From contig NC_135557.1 of the NCBI RefSeq assembly GCF_964340395.1, positions 8,544,960 to 8,608,959 on the forward strand: a stretch of DNA of 64,000 bases, in the 5' to 3' direction. How positions within the stretch are numbered: the first letter of the stretch is position 1; each line of letters begins with the position of its first letter. This stretch comes from Glandiceps talaboti (taxonomy: Eukaryota; Hemichordata; Enteropneusta; Spengelidae). The notes under the pieces are model-generated. The model did no database searches. It saw nothing but the letters and a program-made list of their open reading frames with translations, and was not told where the DNA came from. The position numbers and the translations under genes are program-made. Positions 15,501 to 28,000 of the stretch are shown in pieces.

Positions 15501-15959
15501 CTTTCCATAATTCATTGTCACGAGAAATATCAGTTTCACAAAGCACATCGATTTCCAATGAACGCTAAAGAATATTTGATTTTGAGAGGTAGGCGAAGAT
15601 AACCTACAATTTAGACTAAGATTCTCTATTGCTGTAACTGTGATAAATGTTTGCCAGTGGTTATAACAATTGGAAGGAAAATGTAAATCATAGTTGCTTA
15701 AAGCATACTCTACGAATTTTGCATTATCTGTGAGAATTGCTTGATAAGTTACTTTATCCATATTGTACAAATACTTAATATTCCGTGGTCTAACTATAGT
15801 ACTATCTTCATAAATAGAAGTATAGTCCTCACATGCTGGAGTTTCAGTGATGCATTATACTTGCAGAGCCTCTAAAACGAGTTGATCTTCATGTCAATAC
15901 ATAGCCTCATACAATGAATCCTCACATAAAAGGCAGTTATTGTCTAGCCCACATTCCAT
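12586..15959 (-). pseudogene. Broken env-like glycoprotein gene (errantivirus/baculovirus F type)
   Basis: Downstream of integrase on the minus strand is a series of open pieces in different frames. One (15,393-15,959) is a Cys-containing ectodomain-like segment. One (14,036-14,302) is rich in heptad-like Leu/Ile/Val spacing. One (13,518-13,850) has the Pro-rich 'IPVPL...FYVFKVIHLPIP' pattern seen in baculovirus F-like env proteins. Then come a hydrophobic segment (about 12,955-13,010, ALCIFALCLVFMA) consistent with a transmembrane anchor, and a polar ~100-residue tail (12,586-12,894). Position after pol supports env. Stops and frameshifts separate the pieces, so no functional product is possible. 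The family call rests on pattern, not on a search. Confidence 0.55.
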
Positions 15960-16450
15960 TTTCCTCGTTGAGGCAGATAGTCATGTTCAAAGTTTTATAT
16001 TCCAAATCTCAGCTGAAAAATTTAAACATAGTCTTAGATCCAAGTCTAAATATGATTGATTAAGACTAAATAATGTGGAACATTTTAAATTGAGACATTA
16101 TGCTAAAATAAATGCGTCTGACCAGACTCTTCAATCACTAACACTATCACAACTGTCTTTGTTTCAGATAAAAATAAAACCCTGTTTAATTTTAAAATGC
16201 ATAATCAATCATACAGGCACTCCCTAATGACAACTCAAAAGAATTGACCTTAAACAACTTGTCATATATTCTTAATTTCTCTTGACCAATCAGGTATACA
16301 TCATATGATGCCCATAACAACTGTAAACAAACTTATATGACATGATATGCTAATGTATTTTGTGTAGGGCAGCATTGATCAAACAGGTGGTTTCATGGAT
16401 TGACCTTAAGTGTTTGATTAACGATGACATTTATAAGTTCGAGAACCCGA

Positions 16451-16490
16451 TATAAAAGCAGGGTGGTCTTTTAGACTGTTTAGTGCAGAT
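16451..16490 (+). promoter_or_regulatory. TATA-box promoter-like sequence
   Basis: TATAAAAG at 16,451-16,458 is followed about 25-30 bp later by ttagactgtttagtgcag, an initiator-like stretch. It lies on the plus strand, antisense to the gypsy remnant and between its integrase and env remains. No downstream open frame is clearly served by it. Confidence 0.25.
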
Positions 16491-16869
16491 TTGTACAAAT
16501 TTTCAACAGGTTCCATACTATTGCAATCTGAGGAATAATTTCCCATTTAACTAAATATTAAAATTTACCATTCTTATACCTATCACTGATTATGTTTTCA
16601 ATGCTATAGAATGCTTGATCATTGTCAGTGGTAGATATACCTATAGTGGTATCAAAGCCTACATTAGTCTGACTTTGTCTGGTATTCTGTATTTCCGATC
16701 TCATTTCAGCTCTGTTGCGAACAGTTTTGCAGGACTCTTAGTGTGTGAATCTGAAGTAGTTTCCCAAATGAATAATATTCAGTTTCCGAGTTCATGTTAT
16801 ACTGTGTTATGTTTGTCTGTTGTCCATTGTCGTTGTTAGTGATTAAGGTGACATAAGTGTCGTTGTTGG

Positions 16870-17300
16870 TAGAGTGATTATTTTGCCTAGAAGGACCTTA
16901 GGACTACGACCCAGTTTAACAGCAGGGTGATGTAAATATACAATATCGCCCACTTTGAACATGTTATCATGTGTTTTTTTGCATCGAAATGTATTTTCAT
17001 TTTATTTTGTCCTTCCTGTATACTTTGCTTTGCAAGTGACATTGCCAAATTTCTATCATGGCCCAATTCATCTAGATGCAACTGAATATTATGTGATTTA
17101 CCCAATCTTGGCAAAATTTCAGTATCAACAGGTGCCGTGGTTCTGTGTCAAAAAGAGCATAGAATGGTGTGATTCCAGTTGCTTCATGGGGGTTGCCCTA
17201 TATGCAAAACGGACAGATTTGATCAGATACACATCCCAGTCAGTCACTTGTTCGTTAACAAACATACTTAATATTTATAATAATTATGAAGAGGGTCAGC
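16870..17300 (-). pseudogene. Ty3/gypsy-type integrase, C-terminal fragment
   Basis: The minus strand encodes, in two or three frames, pieces typical of the end of gypsy-class integrases. These are a 'WDVYL...FAYRATP' stretch near 17,190-17,245; an ITPFYALF-like stretch near 17,160 in a shifted frame; and the C-terminal 'FKVGDIVYLHHPAVK' stretch near 16,915-16,960. The zinc-binding HHCC and the D,D,E catalytic residues are absent because they lie in the deleted part. Frameshifts and stops break the rest. The last piece is the domain that contacts DNA in this family. Confidence 0.75.
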
Positions 17301-17369
17301 TTATATATTAGGTTCCGAATTTTGTGCAACCGGAATATTTGGCTGTAAATTCTCTTCGACATTTGCCAT
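17301..17369 (-). pseudogene. gag-like N-terminal fragment
   Basis: An ATG at 17,369 in good context (aagATGgc), about 80 bp downstream of the 5' LTR, opens 22 codons and then meets TAA at 17,301-17,303. Its position is that expected for the gag start. The peptide is too short to recognise by sequence. Immediately afterwards the sequence becomes integrase, so an internal deletion has joined the two. Confidence 0.45.
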
Positions 17370-17445
17370 CTTTTTACTCAATTTTTCGTTGTTGAGGAAT
17401 TAGTTGATTCAATAATATTGAGCCCTACCGGATTACTCCACCATT

Positions 17446-18139
17446 TATTACAGAGCTGAATTGGGTAATTGTTGATATTGACCTGAATTCAGTAGTAACG
17501 CCTTCACTAATACCAATCCGTACCAGGAATCTTATTTAGGACTTGATCTAAGGGGAAATAAACTCAAACAGACACATACATTACTTTTGGGTCAATGACA
17601 TATACAATTGCAGCTGTAGGAGCGATTCCATCAAACTCCTCAATTTAGTTGCAGACATGAATAAACGTTCCTTGGGATGTTTTCGTCCTCGTTAAGTTCT
17701 GCTCAGTGAATGCGTTCAAACCAGTGTTCCTGCATCAAGGCCTCTATCAAGGATTCTATTGTGCTTCAACCGTATACGTCACCAACATTTTATTTAAACT
17801 AAAGTTCATTCCGTAATACAAATATGGTTAACAAACAAGTTGTTTACATTAAAATTCGCTCTCTTTTCTGTATTTATAAAGTATTCATTAATATAATTAT
17901 TTCAGTTCCAAAATAAAGTTATTCTAGAACGTTCTTTATTTAAAACAGCTGTTGATATCAATTGGGGCACAATTTATCACTTATTGTGACACCTATATGA
18001 CCTCTACTTATTAAGATAGAAAAACACGACCCGACCCTTTGCTCTGTCTCATTAATCAATGTGACCTTACATGCGTCTCCTTGTCATTGCAAGATAATAT
18101 TTACTTAACACAATTGCTTACAATGTGTGACTCCTAACA
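17446..18139 (-). repeat. 5' LTR of the gypsy-like remnant
   Basis: About 694 bp. On the minus strand it starts TGTTAGGAGT and ends CTGTAATA (original CA end mutated). Two bases downstream in element orientation is TGGTGGAGTAATCC, which begins TGG as a tRNA primer-binding site should; I cannot assign the tRNA. Confidence 0.7.
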
Positions 18140-18695
18140 ATATTAATTGGACATGATTATATTGTCACCTGTTTTGATTCCAACCCGTGTTGCTACTCTG
18201 CTCTTTACGTCTAATATTGTAGTGGATATTCAACTAACGACACACGGCATTCAAAGTTACTATTTTACCGGATCAGTCGCGCACTTGGGAGTAGCTCAAC
18301 AGACATAGATTTATGGTTCGCAAGTTACCTCTCCGAACGAGATGGTCACTATGTTAGTTCTAAATTCTGTCTAGCCTTTGTTGTCCAAACCCTTACTTTA
18401 AGAAAGTGTGTACATTTGTATTATTTAACTATGACGTCATAATGTTTTCAATACTTGGTAACAGTGTAAGAAAGTCGATATTGCCATCTGCACGAAAAGG
18501 ATTTTGAGAAGACACAATAATGAAATAATACATGGTAATGAAAACAAGTATTCAGAAAATGCTTATAATAATTTCTAGTGAGTATACTTAGAAGCAGCAC
18601 AATATGTATAATGTTTACGTGGGGAAATTATGCTTAGTAGTCGTGGTCAAGTATCCGTATTGTTATCAATGAACGTTGGAAATACAAGCAAGAAA
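18140..18695. other. Nothing recognised
   Basis: AT-rich sequence after the gypsy remnant with no supported gene. Confidence 0.5.
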
Positions 18696-18697
18696 TA

Positions 18698-18990
18698 TGT
18701 TTGTTGATGAGGGAAATATCACTGAGTTGAGTGGCTAATTAAATATCACTGAGTTGAGTAGCTATTTAAATATCACTGAGTTGAGTAGCTATTTAAATAT
18801 CACTAAGTTGAGTGGCTATTTAAATATCACTGAGTCGAGTGGCTATTTTAATATCACTGAGTTGAACGGCTAATTAAATATCACTGAGTTGAGTGGCTAA
18901 TTAAATATCACTAAGTTGAGTGGCTAATTAAATATCGCTGAGTTGAGTGGCTATTTAAATATCACTGAGTTCAGTGACTATTTAATACGT
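18698..18990. repeat. 27-bp minisatellite, about 10 copies
   Basis: The unit is approximately aaatatcactgagttgagtggctattt, with variants ctatttaaat/ctaattaaat. It is non-coding. Confidence 0.9.
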
Positions 18991-19284
18991 AACTTTCAAT
19001 CATATCGCATTCACACAATGATCGACAGATCTTAATACACGTGTACTCAAATATACACAGATCGAAATGAATGAACCTTCAATTTAACAATGTAAAACTC
19101 GTTCATGACACTGGTACTTTAGAATAACCCCTCCAAGGTGGACATAAATAAGGGTTGACTTTGGTTTCATCGCATAAACAATACATCAGTTCGACTCAAT
19201 AATATGAAACTTGCTACACATCTTCCATATGGTAATGACAAGAACTGGTTAGATTTGTTCGTAAACATCCAATGAACATTAATA

Positions 19285-19655
19285 GCCATTTGCATAATTA
19301 ATGTTTTTTTGTAATTAAACTATATCTTTGAAATGCATACTTCAAATTCCATATTATTTTGTACGTATGTTAACCATAACAAATCAAATATGTCCTATAA
19401 TATGTGTTGATGTAGCCTGTAGTGTTGCATAATTAATGATTTTCGGGAATTAAGCTATATCTTAAGAGTGCAAGCTTCAAATTTCATATAATGGGGTACA
19501 TATATCAAACATAACAATGCGCACCTGCCCTATGAAGTTTGTTGATATAGTCGTTACTTGTAATGGTTAATGTGAATGATTAATGATTTTCAGTAATTAA
19601 ACTATATCATAAGAATGCACACTTCAACTTCCATACAATTTTGGATACACACCAA
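19285..19655. repeat. Diverged ~140-bp tandem repeat, three copies
   Basis: The pattern 'cataattaatg...gtaattaaactatatc...atgcatacttcaa.ttccatat' recurs at about 19,293, 19,428 and 19,575 with substantial divergence. Confidence 0.6.
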
Positions 19656-22600
19656 TCATTAGACTGTCAATATTCAACTTTTTTCGTAATTTATTTTTAA
19701 TACTATTGTTGTCGCTGAAATTAATAAATTTAAACATGGTGTGCACAGGACGTTTGATGAAGTCTAGACGACTGTTCTAACTCAACGTATTTTTATTTCT
19801 ATGAATTATTCATGAGCGCCACCGTGTATTTGCATAACAAAAAAATGTAGCATTTCTGTGTACACGTGACTACACGTACGTGATGCAGACCATGTAATGG
19901 ATGACTAACATGTCGACAGACACAGGCGATGATTTAAAAACATGCATTACCTCGTTCATTGACATAATTCACATATACACGGTTTATAGCCTCAGTAAAG
20001 AATGTTCAGTTCACTTCATGATGTCCACCATAATTATGTAAATTTTCACTGTTATCAACCAGTAAATACCATGGCATATCAAAGCCATACCATTTATGTT
20101 TAGCTATTGTATGAAGGTAGTTCCCATTCATCCCTAGGGCACTCTAGCAACATTAACATATGAAATTATAACTACGTAGTATGTGAGCACACATTAAGCA
20201 ATGTCGTCTTTCAACTCACTAAGCACATTTAAAACATTCACAATAACCTCACTAGAAATTTCAAAGTATCAATATTACTACATGTAAGAGTAGTGAATGT
20301 AACACACAGTCCTGAAATAATTGTGAGTCTCTGAAAAGAGTAAATTATCAAACGAAATAGAAATGTCGAGACAAATTTAAGTGACGTGGTTGTAAAAATA
20401 TTCCACCACTTAAATTTTTCTAGACTTTTAATATGTTATTCAGCATAACATTCTGAGCAAGATGCACTAAAAAGTATGTCTGGATGCACTAAAAAGTATG
20501 TCTGTTGCAATTATGTTTTGGGCAAACCTTATTTTGACTGGACTATAAGACAGAGTTCACCCCGCAATTTGGTCAGGCTTCGGCACTGATTATACTAACA
20601 ATAAATCGCCAAATCGCCGTTTCTTGTAAGTTTTGATGATGTATGCCAAGCCTCATCACATGCACAGCGTGGGGGGCCGGGGGTTGATTTCGATATGTCC
20701 GTATATATTTCGAGCTCCTTGCACATACATACATACATACATACATACATACATACATACATACATACATACATACATACATACATACATACATTACATA
20801 TACATGCATTATTGAAATCGCACGAAAAAAGACAAACGCACAACAAAAACCCCGGAAAACACACAACATTACTGTTAACAAGATTTGGCATAGATTTGGC
20901 ATTTATATAAAATTTATGATGTTTCACTGCGGGATCGGGACGAACCGGTACCTATTTGTGTCCTATTCCGCAAAGCGCCGACTTTGCGTGAAAGGTCAAC
21001 AACGGGGTCAAATTTGGCAAGCAAGTAATGAATATTCATAAGGCAGTATATCACCGTCTGGTTTGCAACGATTTTGTAAATAACGATTTTATGTTCGTAC
21101 TTGCGCACAAGATATACATGTATATCGACAGGACCCATGTTATTGTGCCAGTGTATTAATGTTTATTATTCAAGGAGATGCCTAAACTGGATAATTTTCC
21201 ACTAGTCCTTTATTTATGTCTGTGCTGCATTTTGGATTTTTGGCGCGACAAGCCAGCATGTCGCAACATTGTATCAATTTCCAGTGAAAAGAATATCGAT
21301 CGATACGTCCACTATTGAGATACAGTGGAAAGTTCGTGTGTATATTATTTTACACTCCTTGATATTTTGTCGTGTAGAACCTTATACCTTACATATATCA
21401 GCCGTTATTTAGTAGTTTAGATTTTTACTCGGATGAAGTGTCCTTGTAATTCGTACTTTTTATAACATTTACTGACCTATTTTCGTAATTTCAAACCTAC
21501 TTTAAAGATGCGTGTTGGCGTAAATATCGTTAGTTTTGTCAACGACTAAGAATACTTGACGATAAAATCATACTCAAATGCAGATTACAATAAGATAGAG
21601 TATTAATTCAAAATTCTAAAACGATACGAATTTAGCCTATTATACTCCGAAAATGGATGCAAAATTTGAAAATCATAAGTCGAAATTTGAAAAAATTGAA
21701 CCGACGAGAAGTTCGCACCCTGTTGAATTCAGTAAACGCCATTGTGGTCTATGGGAAATTACGCAAAATCATGGCATCGCCGTGGATACTCGTCACCTCA
21801 TAAAACCCCTCGGTTTAACTTTTTTATTTTTCTGTTACTTCAACCAATATTTGAGATGACATGTCTCACTATGTCGTCCTAAAACTCTATCGTTTTACTT
21901 TTTCGAATTTCAATCCCATTCAGGAAAAATGTTAAGTTTTCCGTCTTTCACTCGGCGGCCGCGTATTTTAGTACGCCAGGCATATGAATGTTTACGACTC
22001 TATGAAATATTGAAATTATGTAACTGTGGCTTTCATAATACCATATGTTATAGTACTGAACATCATGTACATGATACACTAAGTTTGGCATTTGTATTCC
22101 GGTTTGCATTGTAGTAAATATGACCGTACTCTTTGACTATGCTAAATTTAATTTACTGAGCCGTGTGCGCGTCAGAGACGTGATTGTCCAGTGAAGGTGT
22201 ATACGCGTAAAAGAAACAATCTGCAGTGACATGAAACATGGAAATGGAGGTAAATACCATCTAGCCGCTTTCATTATATCAGATTTTAATCAGATTGGGG
22301 ATGGGGGTGAGAATTGTGTAACCACCTCTCTTATTAGTACATGGCACTATTTTTTATAGAATTTACAGCATAAATGACACTACTTCAGGTAATGTTTGTT
22401 CAAGACAGACTTCATCAGCACCTCAACATGAATATATACACGCAAACAAAAACAATTAAAATCTATTTATTATTTATAAAAGTACAGTTAATTCTTAAAC
22501 TTGTTTAGATTTTACTTGGTTTCTGAAAACATTGACAATGACTTTGTATTAAAGAGTAAGCGGCAACAACTAGATTAAAAATCACAAATGTGAACGCCCT
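19656..22600. other. Non-coding stretch with a tetranucleotide tract
   Basis: Contains (ACAT)n at about 20,722-20,794 and a short direct repeat gatgcactaaaaagtatgtc at 20,461-20,503. No gene is supported. Short open frames around the ACAT tract are translations of the repeat. Confidence 0.55.
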
Positions 22601-23164
22601 CATCGACCTCCGTAGTGTCTGCATACGTCCGTGTGATCCCGATCGAAGTGAAGTAAACATACCACTTTTACCTGGCATATCGCCAAATACATTGTTGTAT
22701 ACCTCACCTTAATTTACACTCCATAGTGTTGTCAACGATCAGACATTCGTGGTTGTTGTCATTTAAAATAATGAAAACTAATCGTCTTTCGTTCAACGTT
22801 GCCAGTTTGAGAAAATTATAACTATCCAATATTTTAGATAAATGTGACAACAATCGTCACAAAATCAAAAGACAGACTGTCAAAATACCACTACTTTACA
22901 CAATGACGGTTGGACGTATGCAGACGGTTGGATCTAGTTGGATAGTTATAATTTTCAACCTGGCAACGTTGAACGAAAGATGATTAGTTTTCATTATTTT
23001 AAATGACAACAACCACAAATGTCTGATCGTTGACAACAGTATGGAGTGTAAATTAAGGTGAGGTATACAACAATGTATTTGGCGATATGCCAGGTAAAAG
23101 TGGTATGTTTACTTCACTTCGATCGGGAACGTACGTACGTATGCAGACACTACGGAGGTCGATG
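22601..23164. mobile_element. Foldback element with ~240-bp inverted arms
   Basis: 22,601-22,840 (starting catcgacctccgtagtgtct) is repeated in reverse complement at about 22,926-23,164, with roughly 95% identity and an ~85-bp loop. The right arm has a small expansion of gtac. There is no coding capacity, so it could be a MITE or a foldback element. I saw no clear target-site duplication. Confidence 0.8.
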
Positions 23165-23383
23165 ACGGTGTCCTAACTAATATTGTTACTTTTTGAAATT
23201 AAGATCCGAATGATGAATTAAAAGAATAAAAAATATCAGTTAATAGAACAGCGAAATAGTGTAAGTAGGGGCAGTTCTTGAAGTCTACAGGTAGGCTAAG
23301 GTCAAATCAGCTCATTCGTCTATGCATTCTATGAGTATCATCGCCTGTGGTGTGTGCGATTAAGTTAAGTCATCCTGCTATTG

Positions 23384-23508
23384 TGTGTATCAGAACTCAC
23401 AGAATTCTTAGCAGAGAGGGGTGGGACAGTGTGTATCTAAACTCACACACTTCTTAGCAGAGAGGGTTGGAACTGTATGTATCAGAACTCGCAATTCCTA
23501 GCAGAGCT
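23384..23508. repeat. 46-bp tandem repeat, three copies
   Basis: The unit contains atcagaactcacagaattcttagcagagag; copies begin near 23,389, 23,435 and 23,481. Confidence 0.75.
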
Positions 23509-23526
23509 ACTTGGCATGTGGTGGCT

Positions 23527-23758
23527 TTTAGCTATCAAAGTGAGTAACAGATAGACTGATTTCACATTAACAAAGGTGTACAGCTATCAAAGTGAGTAAC
23601 AGACAGACTGATTTCACATTAACAAAGGTTTACAGCTATGAAAGTGTGTAACAGATAGACTGATTTCATATTAACAAAGGTTTACAGCTATCAAAGTGAG
23701 TAACATATATACTGATTTCACATTAACAAAGGTTTACAGCTATCAAAGTGAGTAACAG
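23527..23758. repeat. 52-bp minisatellite, left part (about 4.5 copies)
   Basis: The unit includes acagatagactgatttcac and ggtttacagctatcaaagtg. It is the same array as 31,956-32,691; the BEL/Pao element sits between the two parts. Confidence 0.95.
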
Positions 23759-24514
23759 TGTAGAGGTACCAACTAAATAACTTAGGCGAACACGGTCTTT
23801 ATACTGATGGTATTCCTTTATTAATGAACTCTGCTTACACCACCGTAAGATCTGGTGAATCAATCAAATGGAACTTACATGAGAACTTGAAACATATTAC
23901 AAACACTACATGACCTAGAAATACACATGGTCAAGTATACGCTGAATGTAATTACAAACTGGTGCTTGGTAAGACTTATAAGCACTCTATACTAACAAAT
24001 TATGAAACAAAATGGTTTCTATCATTATAATAATCAAATATATAAAGGTTACACTACCTCGTGGGCCTTTTAGCTGGCACTCTAGGTAAATATTGATGAC
24101 AAGTATGTTACTTCATCTTCGTTCATTACAAAATGTGCTATCTGTTTACATACACTACTCTTTGTATTGCTACATGATGTATGAAAGGACATATGTACTA
24201 AATATCAATCTGATTGTCTCAAAACTACATCTACCACAGACTGACCATAAACAAGGTATGAAATGTTACAATAAAGTCAAAAATCTATGCATACCTTACT
24301 ATAACCGTGGAACTATGTTTCGGTGCGTAAGAACATCTTTCAATACAAGTTGCGAGATATTGCTTTCAGCGGCACTGATTCGTGGGACCAAAACATCAAC
24401 AACTAGTCAGATATAAACTTTGTACAGAAACTACTAACAACGTCGATGTCCTTGATAGAGGGTGCTGTTGATGAAAATACTTTACTTCGATGATAAGTGC
24501 ATAAGTCCGTTACA
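23759..24514 (-). repeat. 3' LTR of BEL/Pao element
   Basis: 756 bp, differing from the 5' LTR by about seven point changes (for example caccgtaag versus caacgtaag, and tattgctac versus tattactac) and no indels. It is preceded, in element orientation, by GATGGGAG as the likely polypurine tract. Confidence 0.95.
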
Positions 24515-24723
24515 CTCCCATCAAATTACTCAGGAATAATTACTTATTTCATAAAACAAACACTGATTAATAAACCTAATTGTAGTTAAAGATCAAGTCT
24601 GACAGTTATGGTAATTATAAGTAATTTCTAAGATAAACCTTAAATGTTCTATATACCAATTTTAAAACTTTGTTCGCTATATATCAAAGTCTAAACACAA
24701 TGAAAATGTCCACTAATTTAACA

Positions 24724-25060
24724 CTAATTAAAGTTATTCAACAACAGAATCAGCTTTTGGATTGGTCGCTCAAGGGTTGTGAGTCTTCCTTCACGTTTTC
24801 TTATCTTGTTCAGGTTCCTTGTACCAACTTGAACCTTGACCTTTCTCACTAAACCATCATCATCTTCTGTTGTCTCAATTACAATTGCTAATGGCCATTC
24901 CATGCGTGGAACTTGATCATCCTTTAGCAAAACTATATCTCCTCTCTTCATATTTCTTCTTGTTGTATTCCACTTCTGTCGTTGAGTGACAACGTTGAGA
25001 TACTCCTTCCTCCATCTGCCCCAGAATTGCTCAGCTAAGTACTACACTCTTCGCCAACGC
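24724..25060 (-). pseudogene. BEL/Pao polyprotein C-terminus, frameshifted and with a nonsense codon
   Basis: After the stop at 25,061-25,063 the reading continues in another frame as the C-terminal DUF5641-type region of BEL/Pao, recognisable by the WRKEYL and GDIVLLKDD..PR..WPLA motifs. A one-base shift lies at about 25,061-25,064, and a TAG at 25,042-25,044 interrupts the second frame. The region then runs open to the stop at 24,724. In related elements this region closes the integrase polyprotein. Two separate lesions within 25 bp mean this copy cannot make the full protein unless both are sequencing errors. Confidence 0.85.
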
Positions 25061-28000
25061 TTACAAGTCCTCCCTAACAAATTTACCTGGCGGGGGAAGA
25101 GCTGCTCTTGATTTCATGGTGAGCAAATGATTGGGTGTCAGTGGTTCAGGACTCATTGGATCACTTAGATTCTCTGTTGTAAGTGGACGACTATTCACTA
25201 TGGCCATAACTTCGTAGAGGAATGTTCGCAAAGATGACGTATCAAGTCGACCTTGCGATTGATGTATGATAGATGATAATACACTTCTCACTGTCTTGAT
25301 CTGGCGCTCCCATACACCACCGACATGACTAGCGTGTGGAGGATTCATCACAAACTCACACTGATTCTCTGTAAGGAACACCTTTATCCTTTCTGTATCC
25401 AACTCTTTCAATGAATCTTCAAATTCATTCTTCGCTCCTACAAAATTGGTACCTTGGTCTGAGCGGAGTCGCTGTACTCTACCTCTGATGGCAATAAAAC
25501 AGCGCAAACCATTGATAAAGCTATCTGTAGACATATCGTCAAGGACTTCAATATGAATAGCTCTTGAACACATACAGGTGAAAAGCAATCCATATCTCTT
25601 ACACTCCCTTCTTCCATCCTTTATCATAAAGGGACCAAAGCAGTCCATACCGCAAAAGGTGAAAGGTGGGGAAGGTTCTACTCTGTCTTCTGGAAGGTTG
25701 GCCATTTTCTGTTCAGCTACTGGACGGCGAAGTCGTCGACATTTGATGCACCTGTAGACATGAATAGCTACAGCCTTTAATCCACCTATTATCCAATAGC
25801 CATTGGCTCTTAGCTCATTGAAGGTCATTCCTCTTCCTTGATGCTGGACCTTGTTGTGGATGTGGGAAATGAGCAACCTTGCAACTTCACTATCTTTAGG
25901 AATGATGGCTGGATGTTTCACACTGTCTGAGACACCTGCCTTCTCTAATCGACCTCCCACTCTCAATACACCTTTGCTATCAAGGAACGGGTTTAACCTG
26001 TATATGCTACTGTTGCTCTTCATTGTATTCGATGATCTCAATGAATTGATTTCCATGCCAAAAGTTTGACCTTGGATGACTTTGATTATATATGTTTCTG
26101 CTTCTTGTCTCTCCTTTGGGTTTGACGACTCATCACTACCTTTCTTATTCTTTAGAAGTCTTCTTATTCGTGCTACAGCACCAACAGCTTTGGGCCATGT
26201 CGAGAAGCGTGATAGGCGATTCTCCAATCTGAATGGCTTTGGTGATGCAGCAGTCATAAATGTCATCACGTTTCTCACCTCTGGATCACCGACACTCAAC
26301 TCATAAGCTGGTTCTTCTGCCGTGGTTAACTCTGTATCCCACAGAAATGTAGGTCCTGTAAACCAGTTTGAGGCAAGCAATTCAGGTATGAAGGCACCTC
26401 TGGATGCAATGTCTGCAGGGTTTTCTTCTGTTGGTACATAGCGCCACTGATTGGGTGTAGAGGCTTGTCTGATTCTCTGGATTCTATTCGCTACAAACAC
26501 ATGAAACCTTCGAGCTTCATTGGCAATGTACCCTAACACCACTTTGGAGTCGGTCCAGAAGTATTCTCTATCTAACTTCAGCTCTAGTTCATCCTTTAGA
26601 ATGCTGCTCATGTTTGAAGATACCACTGCAGCTGTCAATTCCAAGCGAGGAATTGTGACAACTTTGATTGGCGTTACTCTTGCCTTGCCACAAATTAAGG
26701 AGCAGTGTACTTTATTCTCACCAATCAACCGTAAGTATGAGCACTGACCATAACCATTTGTACAGGCATCTGAAAAGTGGTGCAACTCTGCAGCTTTAAT
26801 GCATCCGAATTCAGGTGGCTTGTAGCATCGAGGAATTTCTATTTTTCTCAGGTTAACAAATTCGGCTTTCCATCTCTCCCACCGTGGACGTAAGTTGTCT
26901 GGTAGGGGTTCATCCCAGTTGATCCCATTTCGACACATCTCTTGTAGGATTCCCTTGCCTATAAGTATGAATGGTGCAAGAAAACCCAATGGGTCATAAA
27001 TAGACGCTACTGTGGACAGGATGCCGCGCTGGGTAGGTGGTTGTTCCTTGACCTGAATTCCAAACTTGAATGTATCTGTCTCTACGCACCACTGGATCCC
27101 TAATGCTCTCTCTATTGGTAGACTGTCAAGACTTAGGTTGACATTCTTTATTCCTGCTGCTCTCTCGCTAACAGGGATGGCTTCCATTACTTCTCTGCTA
27201 TTAGATATGAACTTATGAAGATGCAATCCTCCTTTTGCACACACGGCTTGTGTTTCATTTACCAACTGGATTGCTTCTCTCTCTAACTCTGTACTGGTGA
27301 GGCCATCATCTACGTAGAAGTTCTTTCTTATGAAGTTTGCTGCCACTGGAAATTCTGCCTCATGTTGGCTTGCAAGATACTTCAATCCAAAGTTGGCACA
27401 CCCAGGAGAAGAAGCAGCCCCAAATAGGTGTACCTTCATTCGGTAGACAACAGGCTCATTAGTAATGTCACCATTCTCCCACCATAAGAACCGTAAATAG
27501 TCACGATCTTCCTTGTTGACAAGGAACTGGTGGAACATTCTCTCTATATCGCACATCACTGCTACTGGATTCTTCCTGAACCTGCACAGTACTCCAACTA
27601 AGCCATTTATTAAGTCAGGACCAGTGAGGAGATGATTGTTCAGTGATGTTCCTTTGAATCGTGCAGAGCAGTCGAACACGACTCGTATCTTCTCAGGCTT
27701 TTGAGGATGGTAAACACCATGATGAGGGATGTACCACACTCTATCTTCTTCCTCTTTACTGCTAACTCTCTCTGCATCACCTTTATCTATGATGTCATCC
27801 ATGAATTTCTTGTAATCATCATAGTACTTGGGGTTAGTTGCAAACTTTCTCTTCAGGTGATTGAGACGAACAACTGCTGTTCTCTTGTTATTTGGCAATG
27901 TAGGCCTTGTAGACTTGAAGGGAAGAGGCATACTGTAGTGACCGTTTTCTGTTTGCTGAATGCTTGTCTCCATACTGTTGAGAAACTGAAGATCTTCTTG

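Larger units (their letters stand above)
11491..18139 (-). mobile_element. Errantivirus-like Ty3/gypsy remnant retaining env, gag-pol deleted
   Basis: Two direct repeats (11491-11940 and 17446-18139) begin TGTTACAG/TATTACAG and end in CA on the plus strand and are flanked by a 4-bp duplication, atat, at 11487-11490 and 18140-18143. Read on the minus strand, the 5' LTR is at the right. It is followed by a gag-like start, an abrupt junction into the C-terminal part of an integrase, then a long broken env-like region, a G-rich tract (11,941-11,952) and the 3' LTR. Protease, RT, RNase H and most of gag and integrase are missing. Multiple stops and frameshifts show it is inactive. Confidence 0.75.

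Noticed and set aside
20573-20927. Open frames on both strands with Cys-Met-Tyr-Val or Thr-Tyr-Ile-His repeats
   Set aside because: Translations of the ACAT tetranucleotide.
24093-24416. 107-codon open frame, repeated at 31,534-31,857
   Set aside because: It lies within both LTRs of the BEL element and is antisense to the element. No domain is recognised.
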